64,000 nucleotides of DNA from Eubacterium sp. (GTDB lineage: Bacteria; Bacillota; Clostridia; Lachnospirales; Lachnospiraceae): NCBI GenBank assembly GCA_022764165.1, contig JALERM010000104.1, positions 1 to 64,000 of the forward strand, written 5' to 3'. Shown one piece after another: positions 27,352 through 36,133 of this stretch. The position numbers and the translations under genes are program-made. The notes beneath the pieces are model-generated. The model was not told the origin of the DNA and searched no databases. It was given only the letters and a program-made list of their open reading frames with translations. Within the stretch, counting starts at the first letter, position 1. Every line of letters begins with the position of its first letter.

Positions 27352-28125
27352 TCAGTGACGCTGTTCTTCATTTCCAAAAGTTTCACAGAATCTTGCAGCA
27401 AAAGAAGGTTTCTCTCCTCCTCTGTATAAGTGAGACTGGTCGCCGATACGGGCCGCACGGAAAGATGCAATGCCCTTTTCTCTCTCTTCAGTGTGTATCT
27501 CTGTTACAGAAGTGGGTGCCAGAACAAAGCTGTGCCACAACACAAACGGAGATACATTCCAGAGATGTGACATCAGTACACAGGCAACTCCAAAATGACA
27601 GAACAGAGTAATCGTCTCCTCTGATTCTTTATTCACATGATATACCGTTCCGTTACGCTCATAACCGTATGTTTCCAGAAGACGGTCAAAACTCTCTGTC
27701 ACTTCATCATACAATGCAATCATATTGCTGTGCTGACAGACCAGCGTTTCCCTCCACTTCCTGCTGTCCATATATTCCGGATGTTCTGCCCAGTACCCGG
27801 GAAGCATATCCCAGGCGATCCGGGGCAGGTATTTTCCATTCTTTACAGGAGTATCCGGATAGGCTTTCTGCAGTTCAGGACAGTCATTAATGTCAACTTT
27901 TACAGGAAATTCCTGCAGCCAGTCCATCGTCTCCGCTGTTTTTCCCGTTATCTTCAGAGAACAGGAGGCTGTATCAGCAGCCCTGCCAAGGGGTGATACA
28001 TAGCAGTCACCCAGACTGAGATCTTTTGCCGTATCAGCCAAAAGTGCAGCTTCTCTCCATCCTTTTTCTGTCAGTGTGTCATTCACATAATCCGGGTCAC
28101 CATGTCTGATCATCAGTATTCTCAT
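27352..28125 (-). CDS. Histidine phosphatase family protein
   Basis: A 257-residue phosphoglycerate-mutase-like (histidine phosphatase) protein with the phosphoacceptor motif IRHGDPDY at the N-terminus and later FCHFG carrying the second His. It is the last gene of the SPFH/TPM operon, starting three bases after the preceding frame with GGAGAATA ahead. Substrate unknown; it could be a small-molecule phosphatase. Confidence 0.85.
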   Translation of the reverse strand: MRILMIRHGDPDYVNDTLTEKGWREAALLADTAKDLSLGDCYVSPLGRAADTASCSLKITGKTAETMDWLQEFPVKVDINDCPELQKAYPDTPVKNGKYLPRIAWDMLPGYWAEHPEYMDSRKWRETLVCQHSNMIALYDEVTESFDRLLETYGYERNGTVYHVNKESEETITLFCHFGVACVLMSHLWNVSPFVLWHSFVLAPTSVTEIHTEEREKGIASFRAARIGDQSHLYRGGEKPSFAARFCETFGNEEQRH

Positions 28126-28128
28126 TAC

Positions 28129-28562
28129 TTATTCTCCATTCCAGTATCTTTTTCTAATTGCAGGATCCATTTCTTCCACAAATCGCCGTTTAAATATTAA
28201 AAAATCCTCCAGATCCATCAAAATATGATAAAGCAGGGCACGACTCTCAAATTCCGGTCTTGTCGCCGGCAGCGGCTGCTGCTCCATATCAATGAAAATC
28301 TGTTTCAAAGCCTCTATCTGACGGGATGGTACATTTCTCTCAATCACATAATCTTTCAAATACGAAATATATTGCGAAATCACTTTTGCCTGCACAGGCA
28401 TGGAACGTAACCGCCGCATCTCATAATATGAGATGGCAAACACATAGGCTCCATATACGATCCATATACGATCCATTCACTGCCCACATGATGGAACAGG
28501 AGCCATGCCAGCACCACAGATATTGCAAATGTAACCTTAAAACTTACCACTGGCACCTCCAT
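28129..28562 (-). pseudogene. Small membrane protein gene split by an 11-bp tandem duplication
   Basis: Two frames overlap here. The first (from ATG 28562, AGGAAG ahead) encodes a membrane helix (FKVTFAISVVLAWLLF) and reaches GSEWIVYG. The second continues YGAYVFAISYYEMRRLR to the stop at 28129. Between them CCATATACGAT occurs twice in tandem (28451-28472). Removing one unit joins the frames exactly through IVYGAYVF into a protein of about 140 residues. The downstream frame alone can start at 28476 but loses the membrane helix. The gene lies inside the operon, overlapping the TPM gene end. I do not recognise the family. Either a mutation, a phase-variable switch or an assembly error. Confidence 0.7.
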
Positions 28563-29397
28563 GACTTCTTCCTGAAGAACTTACATGAGTACTGCTTCCG
28601 CCGCTCTGTTTTTCCTGACGGGGTGAGTAAATCCGATTCACCCGCGTACCAATCCGAAACTCTCCCGCTCCGGTCATTTTCACACTGCCAGGCACCATAT
28701 AAATGCCTGCTTCACAGGCGCCTCCACCAATCAGTCCATTGGCCTTTTTCATAGAAGCCCTGGTAATGATATAGGCAAGCAGAATTCCCAGAACAACTCC
28801 TGCACCTATCATGCCCGGTACCCGGCTTTTCCATACCTGTTTCTGCATCTGGCGGATATCATCCGCATCTAAGGGATTGCCATTGGCAGCCCTGGTCAGC
28901 AAATCATCGGCTTTATCAGCATATATCGTAAATGCTTCCATATAATCGCCGTCACTCAGTTCTGAAAGAAATGCATCTGTCAGAAACTGGATTCCCACAT
29001 CCGTGAATGCATAAATTCCAAATCCATAGGTAGAGATGGCCCAGTCTCTGTCTTCCATGCTGATCAGCAGAAGTATTCCGCTGTCCTCTGTACCCATTCC
29101 ATAACCATTATAATCGTAAAAATCATCTGCAAAATCCTGTGCTGATTTTCCCATCAGAGAATACACAGTGACAACAGCCACATCACACTGCTGACGTTCA
29201 CTGATCTCGTCCAATTTTTGCATCAATATCTGCTCTTGTGAATCTGTCAGAATATCAGCCTCATCCTCCAGGCGATTCAGCTGGCGCTCCTTGGGAATCT
29301 GGCCTGCTGCCGATACCGTTGCCGCTGAACCCAGCAGGAAAGCTGCGAGGAATGCAAAAAATAACCGATGTAATTTATTTTCTTTTGTCATCTTCAT
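28537..29397 (-). CDS. TPM-domain membrane protein (YdjH/YgcG-like)
   Basis: A 286-residue exported protein: signal peptide (residues 1-30), TPM domain (about 45-175, DEADILTDSQEQILMQKLDEI, TYGFGIY), one membrane helix (about 195-213) and a Ser/Gly tail ending SSSGRSHGGASGKF, the usual TPM-protein end. TPM domains occur in photosystem repair and bacterial envelope-stress proteins. It sits downstream of the zinc-ribbon and SPFH genes, the same gene set as Bacillus ydjGHI. Confidence 0.85.
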   Translation of the reverse strand: MKMTKENKLHRLFFAFLAAFLLGSAATVSAAGQIPKERQLNRLEDEADILTDSQEQILMQKLDEISERQQCDVAVVTVYSLMGKSAQDFADDFYDYNGYGMGTEDSGILLLISMEDRDWAISTYGFGIYAFTDVGIQFLTDAFLSELSDGDYMEAFTIYADKADDLLTRAANGNPLDADDIRQMQKQVWKSRVPGMIGAGVVLGILLAYIITRASMKKANGLIGGGACEAGIYMVPGSVKMTGAGEFRIGTRVNRIYSPRQEKQSGGSSTHVSSSGRSHGGASGKF

Positions 29398-29410
29398 TCA
29401 CGTGCCCTCC

Positions 29411-30532
29411 TCAGAAAAAATAAGATATCATCAACAGCAGTAAACTGACGATAACAGACGAAATCAAACTGTTCTTCAGCCATATGTTCCGGAACGCACC
29501 TTTATCTACGGGGAGTCTCCCTGTCACCTTACCGGTCTGTCCATTCATGGCAAAAGTATACGTCTCTCCATCCCATTGATTACTCAGCATCCATACCGGC
29601 ATCAGCACGTATTTTACTTTCTGATCTTTCATGCGGAATCTTCCGTTATTATAAGTCACTGTGTGATAGCCATCCACTGTCGCAGAGACCTGTGTTTTGG
29701 CTGTATATTCCATACGGCTGTTTGCCCTGTCCACACATTCGTCTGCTTTCATATCATAACGTTCTGCCAGATAACCGGCAAGATACGCCGGCTGAAAATC
29801 CACAGCCCCATGCATGTCATAGGGTTCCAGTCTGTCCATCATTTCATCAGGCATATGGGAGGAGGCATCTGCCGGCACATCCTCGAACCGCATGGTTCCC
29901 TGACGCTGTACACGGTAAACGTCATGCTTTTCGCACTGATAATCCCCTTCACGCCAGATAGCGGAAATTCTGTGTGCCGTATATGTCATATCAAATTCAG
30001 TGGTCGAACTGTATGTCCAGAATGGAATATAGACCCCTCTGATTTCCTGAATATTCCGCTGACTTTTATATTCCATCGGAACAAATTTTGATTTCTTTAT
30101 GTATTTTTGAAGACTTTCTATGGCATCTTTCTTCGTCTTTGTAAACGGAATCACATAATCCGGCTTAAATTCTCCCCGGAACTGACTTTTCATGACAATG
30201 TTGTTGCCGCAGTACGGACATCTTCCTGCTCCCGCCGAAGACTCCCCGATTACCTGGCCACCACAGGACTGGCAGGTATACGTTGCCAGTTCCTGTTCTT
30301 CCCTTTTGTCCCAGGCTTTTCCCTCTGTATAATACCACTCACTGTCAAACGTACTGTCCTTCTGTTTTGGTTCCGTTTCTTCTGTCCACTCTTCTCCGGC
30401 TTCCTCCGGCTTTTTGAAATCATCCACATTGAAGATACTCTCACAATAAGGACATTTCATTTTCTGCAGACTGCCGTCAAATTCTACCGTGCCGCCGCAG
30501 TTGGGACACTTAAAATCGTATAACTGATCCAT
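29411..30532 (-). CDS. Zinc-ribbon membrane protein (YdjG-like)
   Basis: A 373-residue protein with two N-terminal zinc ribbons (CPNCGG...CPYC at 9-34; CQSCGG...CPYCG near 85-105), a central beta-rich domain and a C-terminal membrane helix (last 20 residues). It matches the TFIIB-type zinc-ribbon proteins that accompany SPFH/TPM proteins in membrane-stress operons. AAGGAGG precedes ATG 30532; 12 bases separate it from the SPFH gene. Confidence 0.85.
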   Translation of the reverse strand: MDQLYDFKCPNCGGTVEFDGSLQKMKCPYCESIFNVDDFKKPEEAGEEWTEETEPKQKDSTFDSEWYYTEGKAWDKREEQELATYTCQSCGGQVIGESSAGAGRCPYCGNNIVMKSQFRGEFKPDYVIPFTKTKKDAIESLQKYIKKSKFVPMEYKSQRNIQEIRGVYIPFWTYSSTTEFDMTYTAHRISAIWREGDYQCEKHDVYRVQRQGTMRFEDVPADASSHMPDEMMDRLEPYDMHGAVDFQPAYLAGYLAERYDMKADECVDRANSRMEYTAKTQVSATVDGYHTVTYNNGRFRMKDQKVKYVLMPVWMLSNQWDGETYTFAMNGQTGKVTGRLPVDKGAFRNIWLKNSLISSVIVSLLLLMISYFF

Positions 30533-30544
30533 CCAGATTCCTCC

Positions 30545-31912
30545 TTATGAACAAATATCTCCCGCATCAAAAGGATCTCCACATTCCGGACAGAACTTCG
30601 GTGGTTTTGTCGGATCTGCCGGCTGCCAGCCACATTTGTCACAGCGATACTGCAGGGCACCTGCAGGCTTTTTGGCTCCGCATTCCATACAGAACTTTCC
30701 TTTATTTACTGTACCGCAGGCTGCACACACCCAGCCATCCTGTGCGGCTGCTCCTGAACCTGCCGCCGAGGCGGGCTGTGTCGGCTGCTGATACTGGTTC
30801 TGCATCGGCTGCTGGTACTGTGGCTGCTGGTACTGGTTCTGCATCGGCTGCTGGTACTGTGGCTGCTGATACTGATTCTGCATCGGCTGCTGGTATTGTG
30901 GCTGCTGTCCCATGGTATAGAGATTCTGTGCATTTGCTCCTCCCATATTTCCAGCCATTCCCATGCCCATGAATGCCATAGCCGGTCCTGCATTCGGGTT
31001 GGATGCCGCCGCCTGCATAGCAGATGCCTGTGCCCCTGTGAGATGTGCAGCAGCCATATTGGGATTGCGGAACACGGCATTTCTCTGCAGTTCCTTAATC
31101 ATGGCTTCATCTTCATCCAGAGCTTTCACACTGGAGACACCAACAGACACGATTTCGATACCGCGCAGATTGCTCCATTTTGCAGAAAGAACTTCATTCA
31201 AAGCCTGTGCCAGCTCCTGGGTATGTCCCGGAAGCGCACTATAACGGATGCCCATACCGGAGATTCTGGCAAAGGCAGGCTGAAGTGCTGTCAGCAGTTC
31301 ACTTTTCAGCTGCATATCAATTTTATCTCTTGTGAAAATATAATCTACGTTTCCACATACATTGGTATAGAACAGAATCGGATTGGTGATTCGGTAACTG
31401 TATTCACCAAAACAGCGAATAGAAATATCCATATCCAGACCGATATTATAGTCTACCACACGGAATGGAATCGGATTGGGCGTTCCGTATTTATTCCCAA
31501 CCAGTTCTTTGGTGTTGAAATAATAAACTCGCTGGTCCTTCGGTGCCTCACCGCCAAAAGTAAAACGTTTTCCGATATTAGAAAAAATCTCTCCAATACT
31601 TTCACTCAGATTACCGCAGAATAACGATGGTTCTGAAGACATATCATACGTATATTCTCCCGGTTCCGCACAGACATCTACTACTTTTCCCTGCTCCACG
31701 ATCATCATACACTGCCCTTCATTGATAGCAATCACGGAACCGTTGCTGATCACATTATCTGCACCCTTTGTGTTGGAAGATTTTCCGGAAACTTTCTTCT
31801 GACCTCTTGCAGCCAGAACATCCGCATCCAATGCATTACAATAAATATATTCTTTCCACTGATCCGCCATAACACCGCCGGCTGCACCCTTAATTGCTTT
31901 TATTAATCCCAT
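30545..31912 (-). CDS. SPFH-domain protein with Gln-rich repeats and zinc ribbons (YdjI-like)
   Basis: About 455 residues. An SPFH/virion-core-like domain fills residues 1-280, then an Ala/Met-rich stretch, three tandem copies of the 13-residue unit PQYQQPMQNQYQQ, and two C-terminal zinc ribbons (CAACGTVNKGKFCMECG; CDKCGW...CPECG). It is the first gene of a five-gene operon with the zinc-ribbon, TPM and small membrane proteins. In Bacillus the ydjFGHI set is linked to envelope stress. ATG 31912 is preferred to 31918 because GGAGG lies eight bases before it. An extended -10 (TGGTATAAT, 31944-31952) lies upstream. Confidence 0.88.
   Translation of the reverse strand: MGLIKAIKGAAGGVMADQWKEYIYCNALDADVLAARGQKKVSGKSSNTKGADNVISNGSVIAINEGQCMMIVEQGKVVDVCAEPGEYTYDMSSEPSLFCGNLSESIGEIFSNIGKRFTFGGEAPKDQRVYYFNTKELVGNKYGTPNPIPFRVVDYNIGLDMDISIRCFGEYSYRITNPILFYTNVCGNVDYIFTRDKIDMQLKSELLTALQPAFARISGMGIRYSALPGHTQELAQALNEVLSAKWSNLRGIEIVSVGVSSVKALDEDEAMIKELQRNAVFRNPNMAAAHLTGAQASAMQAAASNPNAGPAMAFMGMGMAGNMGGANAQNLYTMGQQPQYQQPMQNQYQQPQYQQPMQNQYQQPQYQQPMQNQYQQPTQPASAAGSGAAAQDGWVCAACGTVNKGKFCMECGAKKPAGALQYRCDKCGWQPADPTKPPKFCPECGDPFDAGDICS
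30783..30906 (-). repeat. 39-bp in-frame tandem repeats in the SPFH gene
   Basis: About three near-identical 39-base units coding PQYQQPMQNQYQQ. Third-position differences exist between units, but runs are long enough for slippage, so copy number may vary between strains. Confidence 0.8.
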
Positions 31913-31943
31913 AGACATAACCTCCGTTCGTAATACTGATAGT

Positions 31944-31952
31944 ATTATACCA
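31944..31952 (-). promoter_or_regulatory. Extended -10 promoter of the SPFH operon
   Basis: Minus strand TGGTATAAT, a TGnTATAAT extended -10, about 30 bases before the start. No good -35 is seen, so a stress sigma factor or activator is possible. Confidence 0.5.
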
Positions 31953-32071
31953 CGGAAGTGTCATTACATAAAACATTTTTTGAATTTCCTTTTTATTCAA
32001 TTTGATTTACTTGGGGGATTTTGTCAATCTGTAATCTGGCGAAATGTCTGTGTGGGGTCTATACAGATTTT

Positions 32072-32253
32072 TTATAGTACAAGTTCCATTTTCTTTTCCC
32101 ATTCTTTTCTTTCTTCTCTGATCCCCTGCTTTGTCAAATGCAACATCCCCATGTTCTCCTTTCACCCAATGTTTTTCTGTTTCTCAGGTCAGATAACAGA
32201 TCAACGTTTACATATCCTTTAAAATAATCTGCGATTTTTCTTGTAATTGCCAT
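32072..32253 (-). other. Two short ORFs with good ribosome sites, possible gene remnant
   Basis: The stretch 31953-32357 has no normal gene. On the minus strand ATG 32253 behind AGGAGAT opens a 39-codon frame (MAITRKIADYFKGYVNVDLL..., stop at 32134). A second 26-codon frame starts at 32152 behind AAAGGAG (MGMLHLTKQGIREERK..., stop at 32072). The two overlap in different frames and might be one frameshifted gene or two small peptides. I do not recognise them. Confidence 0.3.
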
Positions 32254-32357
32254 AATAATTATCTCCTTTTCTATTTCTTTTTTCTGTTTACGTATGTTAT
32301 TGTATACTGAGGAACCACCGGATTCCAGATATAATATTTACCAATACTAAGTCTATA

Positions 32358-32386
32358 TTGACTTAAAAATGGTTTTCATATATAAT
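32358..32386 (+). promoter_or_regulatory. Promoter of the AraC-family gene
   Basis: TTGACT (32358-32363), 17-base spacer, TATAAT (32381-32386). The leader then runs through the CCCCGGGG hairpin before the AraC start. Confidence 0.75.
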
Positions 32387-32426
32387 TTTATTAATATTTC
32401 AGATTATATTAAGGTTTATTTTGAAT

Positions 32427-32460
32427 TACCCCGGGGATTTTTACATTTTCCCCGGGGAAA
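32427..32460 (+). repeat. CCCCGGGG hairpin in the AraC leader
   Basis: CCCCGGGG at 32429-32436 and 32450-32457 pair as a stem about 15 bases before the AraC start and next to its AGGAGG site. There is no U tract on this strand. Same family as the hairpins at 34423, 48441, 56382 and 63050. Confidence 0.8.
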
Positions 32461-32475
32461 ATGAGGAGGAATTTG

Positions 32476-33327
32476 ATGGAGCATCCTTATTACAAGTCAC
32501 AGTTATCCATGAGTCAACTGGGCATTCAGCTGAATTTCCGCACCAATCCAGGTGGTTATCACCCTCTTCACTGGCATGAGGAACTGGAAATACTATATCC
32601 TCTGAACGGTGAAACAGATATCACTGTTGAAGGAAACAAATACCATCTTCCCAAGAAAAATCTGACGGTAATTGATTCACGCCAGGTTCACAGTACGTAT
32701 ACCTTTGATCCTACATCCATGCTGTTATGTATTCATGTTTCCAAATCTCACCTTCAGAATTATCTACCTGAGATTGAATTGTATCAGATACACTGCATTC
32801 CTGAACTAATCCCTGACTCTCTTTTCCAGGAGTATCTGTATATCTGTGATGTTCTTGCGGAACTAACGCGGCTATATATTCAGGACGTACCTGGATTTCG
32901 TCTGGAAGCAGAAGGTATGGTTCTTCAGGTAATTTCACGGCTGATTCGTTCCTTTGCATCCATCCCCGCTGCGGCCATTCCCGATGCTAATCTCCAGACG
33001 ATTGAACGGATTCGTAAAATCATTACTTATGTGGAAGACCATTATACTGAAAATATATCACTGCAGGATGTGGCTGAACTGCTGGGTGTCGGCAAAGAAT
33101 ATTTCTGCCGTTTCTTCAAAAAGAATATGGGAATTTCATTTTTTCAATATCTGACAGAGGTTCGTCTGTCGCACATCTATCAGGGACTGACGGAAACAGA
33201 TTTACCAATCGCTGAACTGATGGAAAATAACGGTTTTTCCAATCAGAAGTTATTTAACCGTGCGTTTAAAGAACTGTATGGCTGTACACCATCCTCTGTT
33301 CGAAAAGGGTTATCGCTCAATGCATGA
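32476..33327 (+). CDS. AraC-family transcriptional regulator with cupin domain
   Basis: About 283 residues: N-terminal cupin-like sensing domain (HWHEELEILYPLNGE near residue 35, typical metal- or sugar-binding fold) and C-terminal double helix-turn-helix (ISLQDVAELLGVGKEYFCRFFKK; LMENNGFSNQKLFNRAFKELYG). ATG 32476 is chosen because AGGAGG lies directly ahead; the ATG at 32461 would place that site inside the gene. It overlaps no other gene and precedes an XdhC-type gene by about 65 bases. Target unknown. Confidence 0.9.
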   Translation: MEHPYYKSQLSMSQLGIQLNFRTNPGGYHPLHWHEELEILYPLNGETDITVEGNKYHLPKKNLTVIDSRQVHSTYTFDPTSMLLCIHVSKSHLQNYLPEIELYQIHCIPELIPDSLFQEYLYICDVLAELTRLYIQDVPGFRLEAEGMVLQVISRLIRSFASIPAAAIPDANLQTIERIRKIITYVEDHYTENISLQDVAELLGVGKEYFCRFFKKNMGISFFQYLTEVRLSHIYQGLTETDLPIAELMENNGFSNQKLFNRAFKELYGCTPSSVRKGLSLNA

Positions 33328-33391
33328 CCAGGACAGGCAAAGTGACACCAAAAAAGTAAAAGAAAGGAGCCCGGTTCGGGCAAAGAATGAT

Positions 33392-34411
33392 ATGAAATCA
33401 CTAAAAGAATTATTTGTAATAGGAAAACAGGCAATGGAACGCCATCAGGATTTTGTTTTTGTAACTGTTATTGCCAGCTCAGGTTCCTCCCCGCGGGGTG
33501 CCGGTTCTCGTATGCTGGTGCTGCCTGACGGCACTTCACATGGTACGGTTGGCGGAGGAAATGTGGAGTATCATGCCATCCAGCAGGCAAAGGAGGTGTT
33601 AGTTTCAAAGAAGTCTTTTTCAAAAGGGTACCATCTGCATGCAGGTGAAACGGCAGATCTGGGTATGATCTGTGGAGGAGATGTGGTAATTTACTTCCAA
33701 TACATGTCCTGGGAAAATGAGGAATTCTACCGGTTATGCTGCCAGCTTCTGGAGGACTGGGATAAAAATGAAAGCAGCTGGCTGATCATGGATATTACGG
33801 ATGAAACCGCCTGGGCGGCAGGCTACTACAGCCCGGAGCATAACCTTATCGGACTTTCTCTGACAGATTTGAAACCCCTGCTTCAGACACAGGCTGTCCA
33901 GGCAGTCATCAATGGAAGGCGTTATTACAGTGAGCCCCTCGTCCGTCAGGGTATTGTGTATGTATTCGGCGGCGGTCATGTGGCACAGGAACTGGTACCT
34001 CTCCTGTCCCATCTGGATTTCCGCTGTGTCGTATACGATGACAGAGAATCTTTCAGCAATCCTTCTCTATTTCCGGATGCTGCCCGATGCATCACCGGTG
34101 ACTTTTCATATATTTCACAGTATGTGACTATACAGCCCCAGGACTATGTGTGCATTATGACCCGAGGTCACCAGTCAGACTATATCCTTCAGCAGCAGAT
34201 ACTGAAGACAGATGCACATTATATCGGTGTTATGGGCAGCAGAAAAAAAAGTGCTGCCATCCGGCAGAAGCTTCTGGATGACGGTTTTACCGGGACACAG
34301 ATTGACCGGATCAACACCCCCATCGGACTAAGTATCCTGGCAGAAACGCCGGCGGAAATTGCCGTCAGTATTGCAGCGCAGCTGGTGATGATACGGGCCC
34401 GGAAGAAATAA
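33392..34411 (+). CDS. XdhC/CoxI-family molybdoenzyme maturation protein
   Basis: About 339 residues. N-terminal XdhC_CoxI domain (SSGSSPRGAGSRMLVLPDG, GTVGGGNVEYHAI, MICGGDVVIYF) and C-terminal Rossmann domain (YVFGGGHVAQELVPLL, MTRGHQSDY, GVMGSRKKSA). XdhC proteins insert or sulfurate molybdenum cofactor in xanthine dehydrogenase-type hydroxylases. No such hydroxylase is nearby. ATG 33392 fits the family start, but the ribosome site AAAGGAG is 26 bases away with a small CCCG/CGGG hairpin in between that could bring it closer; an earlier start is possible. Confidence 0.88.
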   Translation: MKSLKELFVIGKQAMERHQDFVFVTVIASSGSSPRGAGSRMLVLPDGTSHGTVGGGNVEYHAIQQAKEVLVSKKSFSKGYHLHAGETADLGMICGGDVVIYFQYMSWENEEFYRLCCQLLEDWDKNESSWLIMDITDETAWAAGYYSPEHNLIGLSLTDLKPLLQTQAVQAVINGRRYYSEPLVRQGIVYVFGGGHVAQELVPLLSHLDFRCVVYDDRESFSNPSLFPDAARCITGDFSYISQYVTIQPQDYVCIMTRGHQSDYILQQQILKTDAHYIGVMGSRKKSAAIRQKLLDDGFTGTQIDRINTPIGLSILAETPAEIAVSIAAQLVMIRARKK

Positions 34412-34422
34412 AAGTTTAAAAA

Positions 34423-34459
34423 TTTACCCCGGGGAGTTTGAAAAACTCCCCGGGGTAAA
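34423..34459. terminator. Bidirectional CCCCGGGG terminator
   Basis: TTTACCCCGGGGAGTTT, loop, AACTCCCCGGGGTAAA with A/T flanks, between the convergent XdhC and AMP-ligase genes. Confidence 0.88.
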
Positions 34460-34464
34460 CTTTA

Positions 34465-35630
34465 TTAAAACCTCTTGATTTTCTTAGACGGTGTTTTCGG
34501 GAATTCGGTATCTCTGACTTTCAGGCGATATACTTTTTTATAAGCCGGAGCTTTCTTGTTATATTCATCGATCACCTGCTGAAGAGCAGCCTGAATATCC
34601 TCGATACCCTGCTTCTGTACATATTCTTCATCCGGGAAGATCTCCGCTTCGATGACACCCTCACTCTCACGAACCAGTATTTCTCTGACCAGTCGATTCT
34701 CACCAATCTTGTTTTCCAGTTCTTCCGGAGAAACGTTTTCTCCGTTTTTCGTTATAATGAGGTTTTTCTTACGTCCTGTCAGGTATACAAAACCCTCCTC
34801 GTCCACATAGCCCAGATCACCTGTTTTCAGCCATCCGTCTTCCAGTGTACCGGCAGTTTCTTCCGGCATCTTATAATAGCCCATCATCACGCTGCTGCCG
34901 CGAACCCAGAGTTCTTCGTCAACTGTTTTGGCTTCGCAGTTCGGCATCAGCTGACCAACGGAGTTTTTGCGGATATTCCAGCTTCTGTTGTTACTGATTA
35001 CAGGTGAACACTCTGTCATACCATAACCCTGCAGAATGGTAATCCCATATACTTCAAACAGATCAATCAGGGCAGGGGGCAAATAGGCACCACCACTGCA
35101 GATGGTATGGAACTGTTCGCCAGATACCGCCATTTTCACAGCTTGGGGCGGAAGTCCTGCTGCCTCCTCCAGTTTCTTTGCCAGAGTTTCGATCATCAGC
35201 GGCACCATCAGCATCATATTCGGCTGGAATAATTTGATATTCTTTGCCACACGAAGCAGGGAGTCATTGATACAGATAATGCTTCCCAGTGAAATTCCTT
35301 TCAGAATATCCATAGAAAGGCAATATGCATGATGAACTGGCAGCACTGACAAAATGACTGTACGTGACGGAATCTTCATGTCAAGACAGGTAGCATTTTC
35401 TGCCAGATTTCTGTGTGTCAGCATAACACCCTTGCTCTTTCCTGTGGTTCCGGAAGTAAACATAATCGTACAGAGAGAATCCGGCTGAATCTCACATTCA
35501 TAGCTTCCTCTGTTTTCTTCCAGAAGCTGTGCCCATGACAGAACCCCATCTTCATGGACTGTTTTCTGCATGGAAATCAGATATTTCAGCTTGGGACATT
35601 TTTCCTTCACAATGGCAGCCACGTCTTTCC
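34465..35630 (-). pseudogene. 5'-truncated AMP-dependent synthetase/ligase
   Basis: The C-terminal 385 residues or so of an acyl-CoA synthetase/long-chain fatty acid ligase: P-loop TSGTTGKSKGVMLTHRN, YGMTECSP, TGDLGYVDEEGF, GRKKNLIITKNGENVSPEE and the C-terminal Lys motif TPSKKIKRF are present. The first 100-150 residues of the family are missing. The frame is stopped by TAA just upstream of KDVAAIV, and the only start (GTG 35622) has no ribosome site. The break lies within a few bases of where the oppositely oriented TetR gene also breaks. Activity is unlikely. Confidence 0.8.
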
Positions 35631-36128
35631 GGATTTATTTACTATTACTTTCCTTCTAAAAATGCGATTTTTGAAGCTTTGGTTGAACGTAACTATAAAA
35701 AGTCGCTGGATACGGCAAAGAGTCTTTCACAGCAGACGGATATTTCTATTTTTACCAGGATGGCGATGATTTTCCAGGCATGCCGCAATTCTTCTGCGGA
35801 GTTTCTGCGCGATCGTTCAGTAGAAGGTCAGCAGAATCTCCAGGAGAATGCTTACATACATCAAAAATATATGTCTCACCTGATCAGTGAGCTGAAACCT
35901 GCACTGACGGAAATCATCCAACAGGGAATTGTTTCCGGCGAGATCCGATTCTCCAATCCTGCAGCACTGGCGGAAATCGTACTGATCGTTCTCACCGTAA
36001 AACTGGATAATACCCTTGTTCCCTCCACACCCCAGAGTATCGAAGAAACCATTCACGGTCTGATTGAGCTTCTGGAAAAAGGAACAGACACACATCCGGG
36101 TGTACTGAATTATCTGACTGTGCGATAG
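35629..36128 (+). pseudogene. 5'-truncated TetR-family regulator
   Basis: Homology begins abruptly at GFIYYYFPSKNAIFEAL, the end of the TetR helix-turn-helix, and continues through an all-helical ligand domain to the stop at 36128. The first 40 or so residues, including most of the DNA-binding helices, are gone; the open frame extends upstream only through antisense sequence of the ligase. Missing parts of both neighbours point to one deletion of their shared 5' region. Confidence 0.8.
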
Positions 36129-36133
36129 GCAGG

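Noticed and set aside
35529..35628. TetR gene starting at 35529
   Set aside because: Those codons are antisense to the ligase coding sequence and show no TetR similarity; homology begins at the junction.
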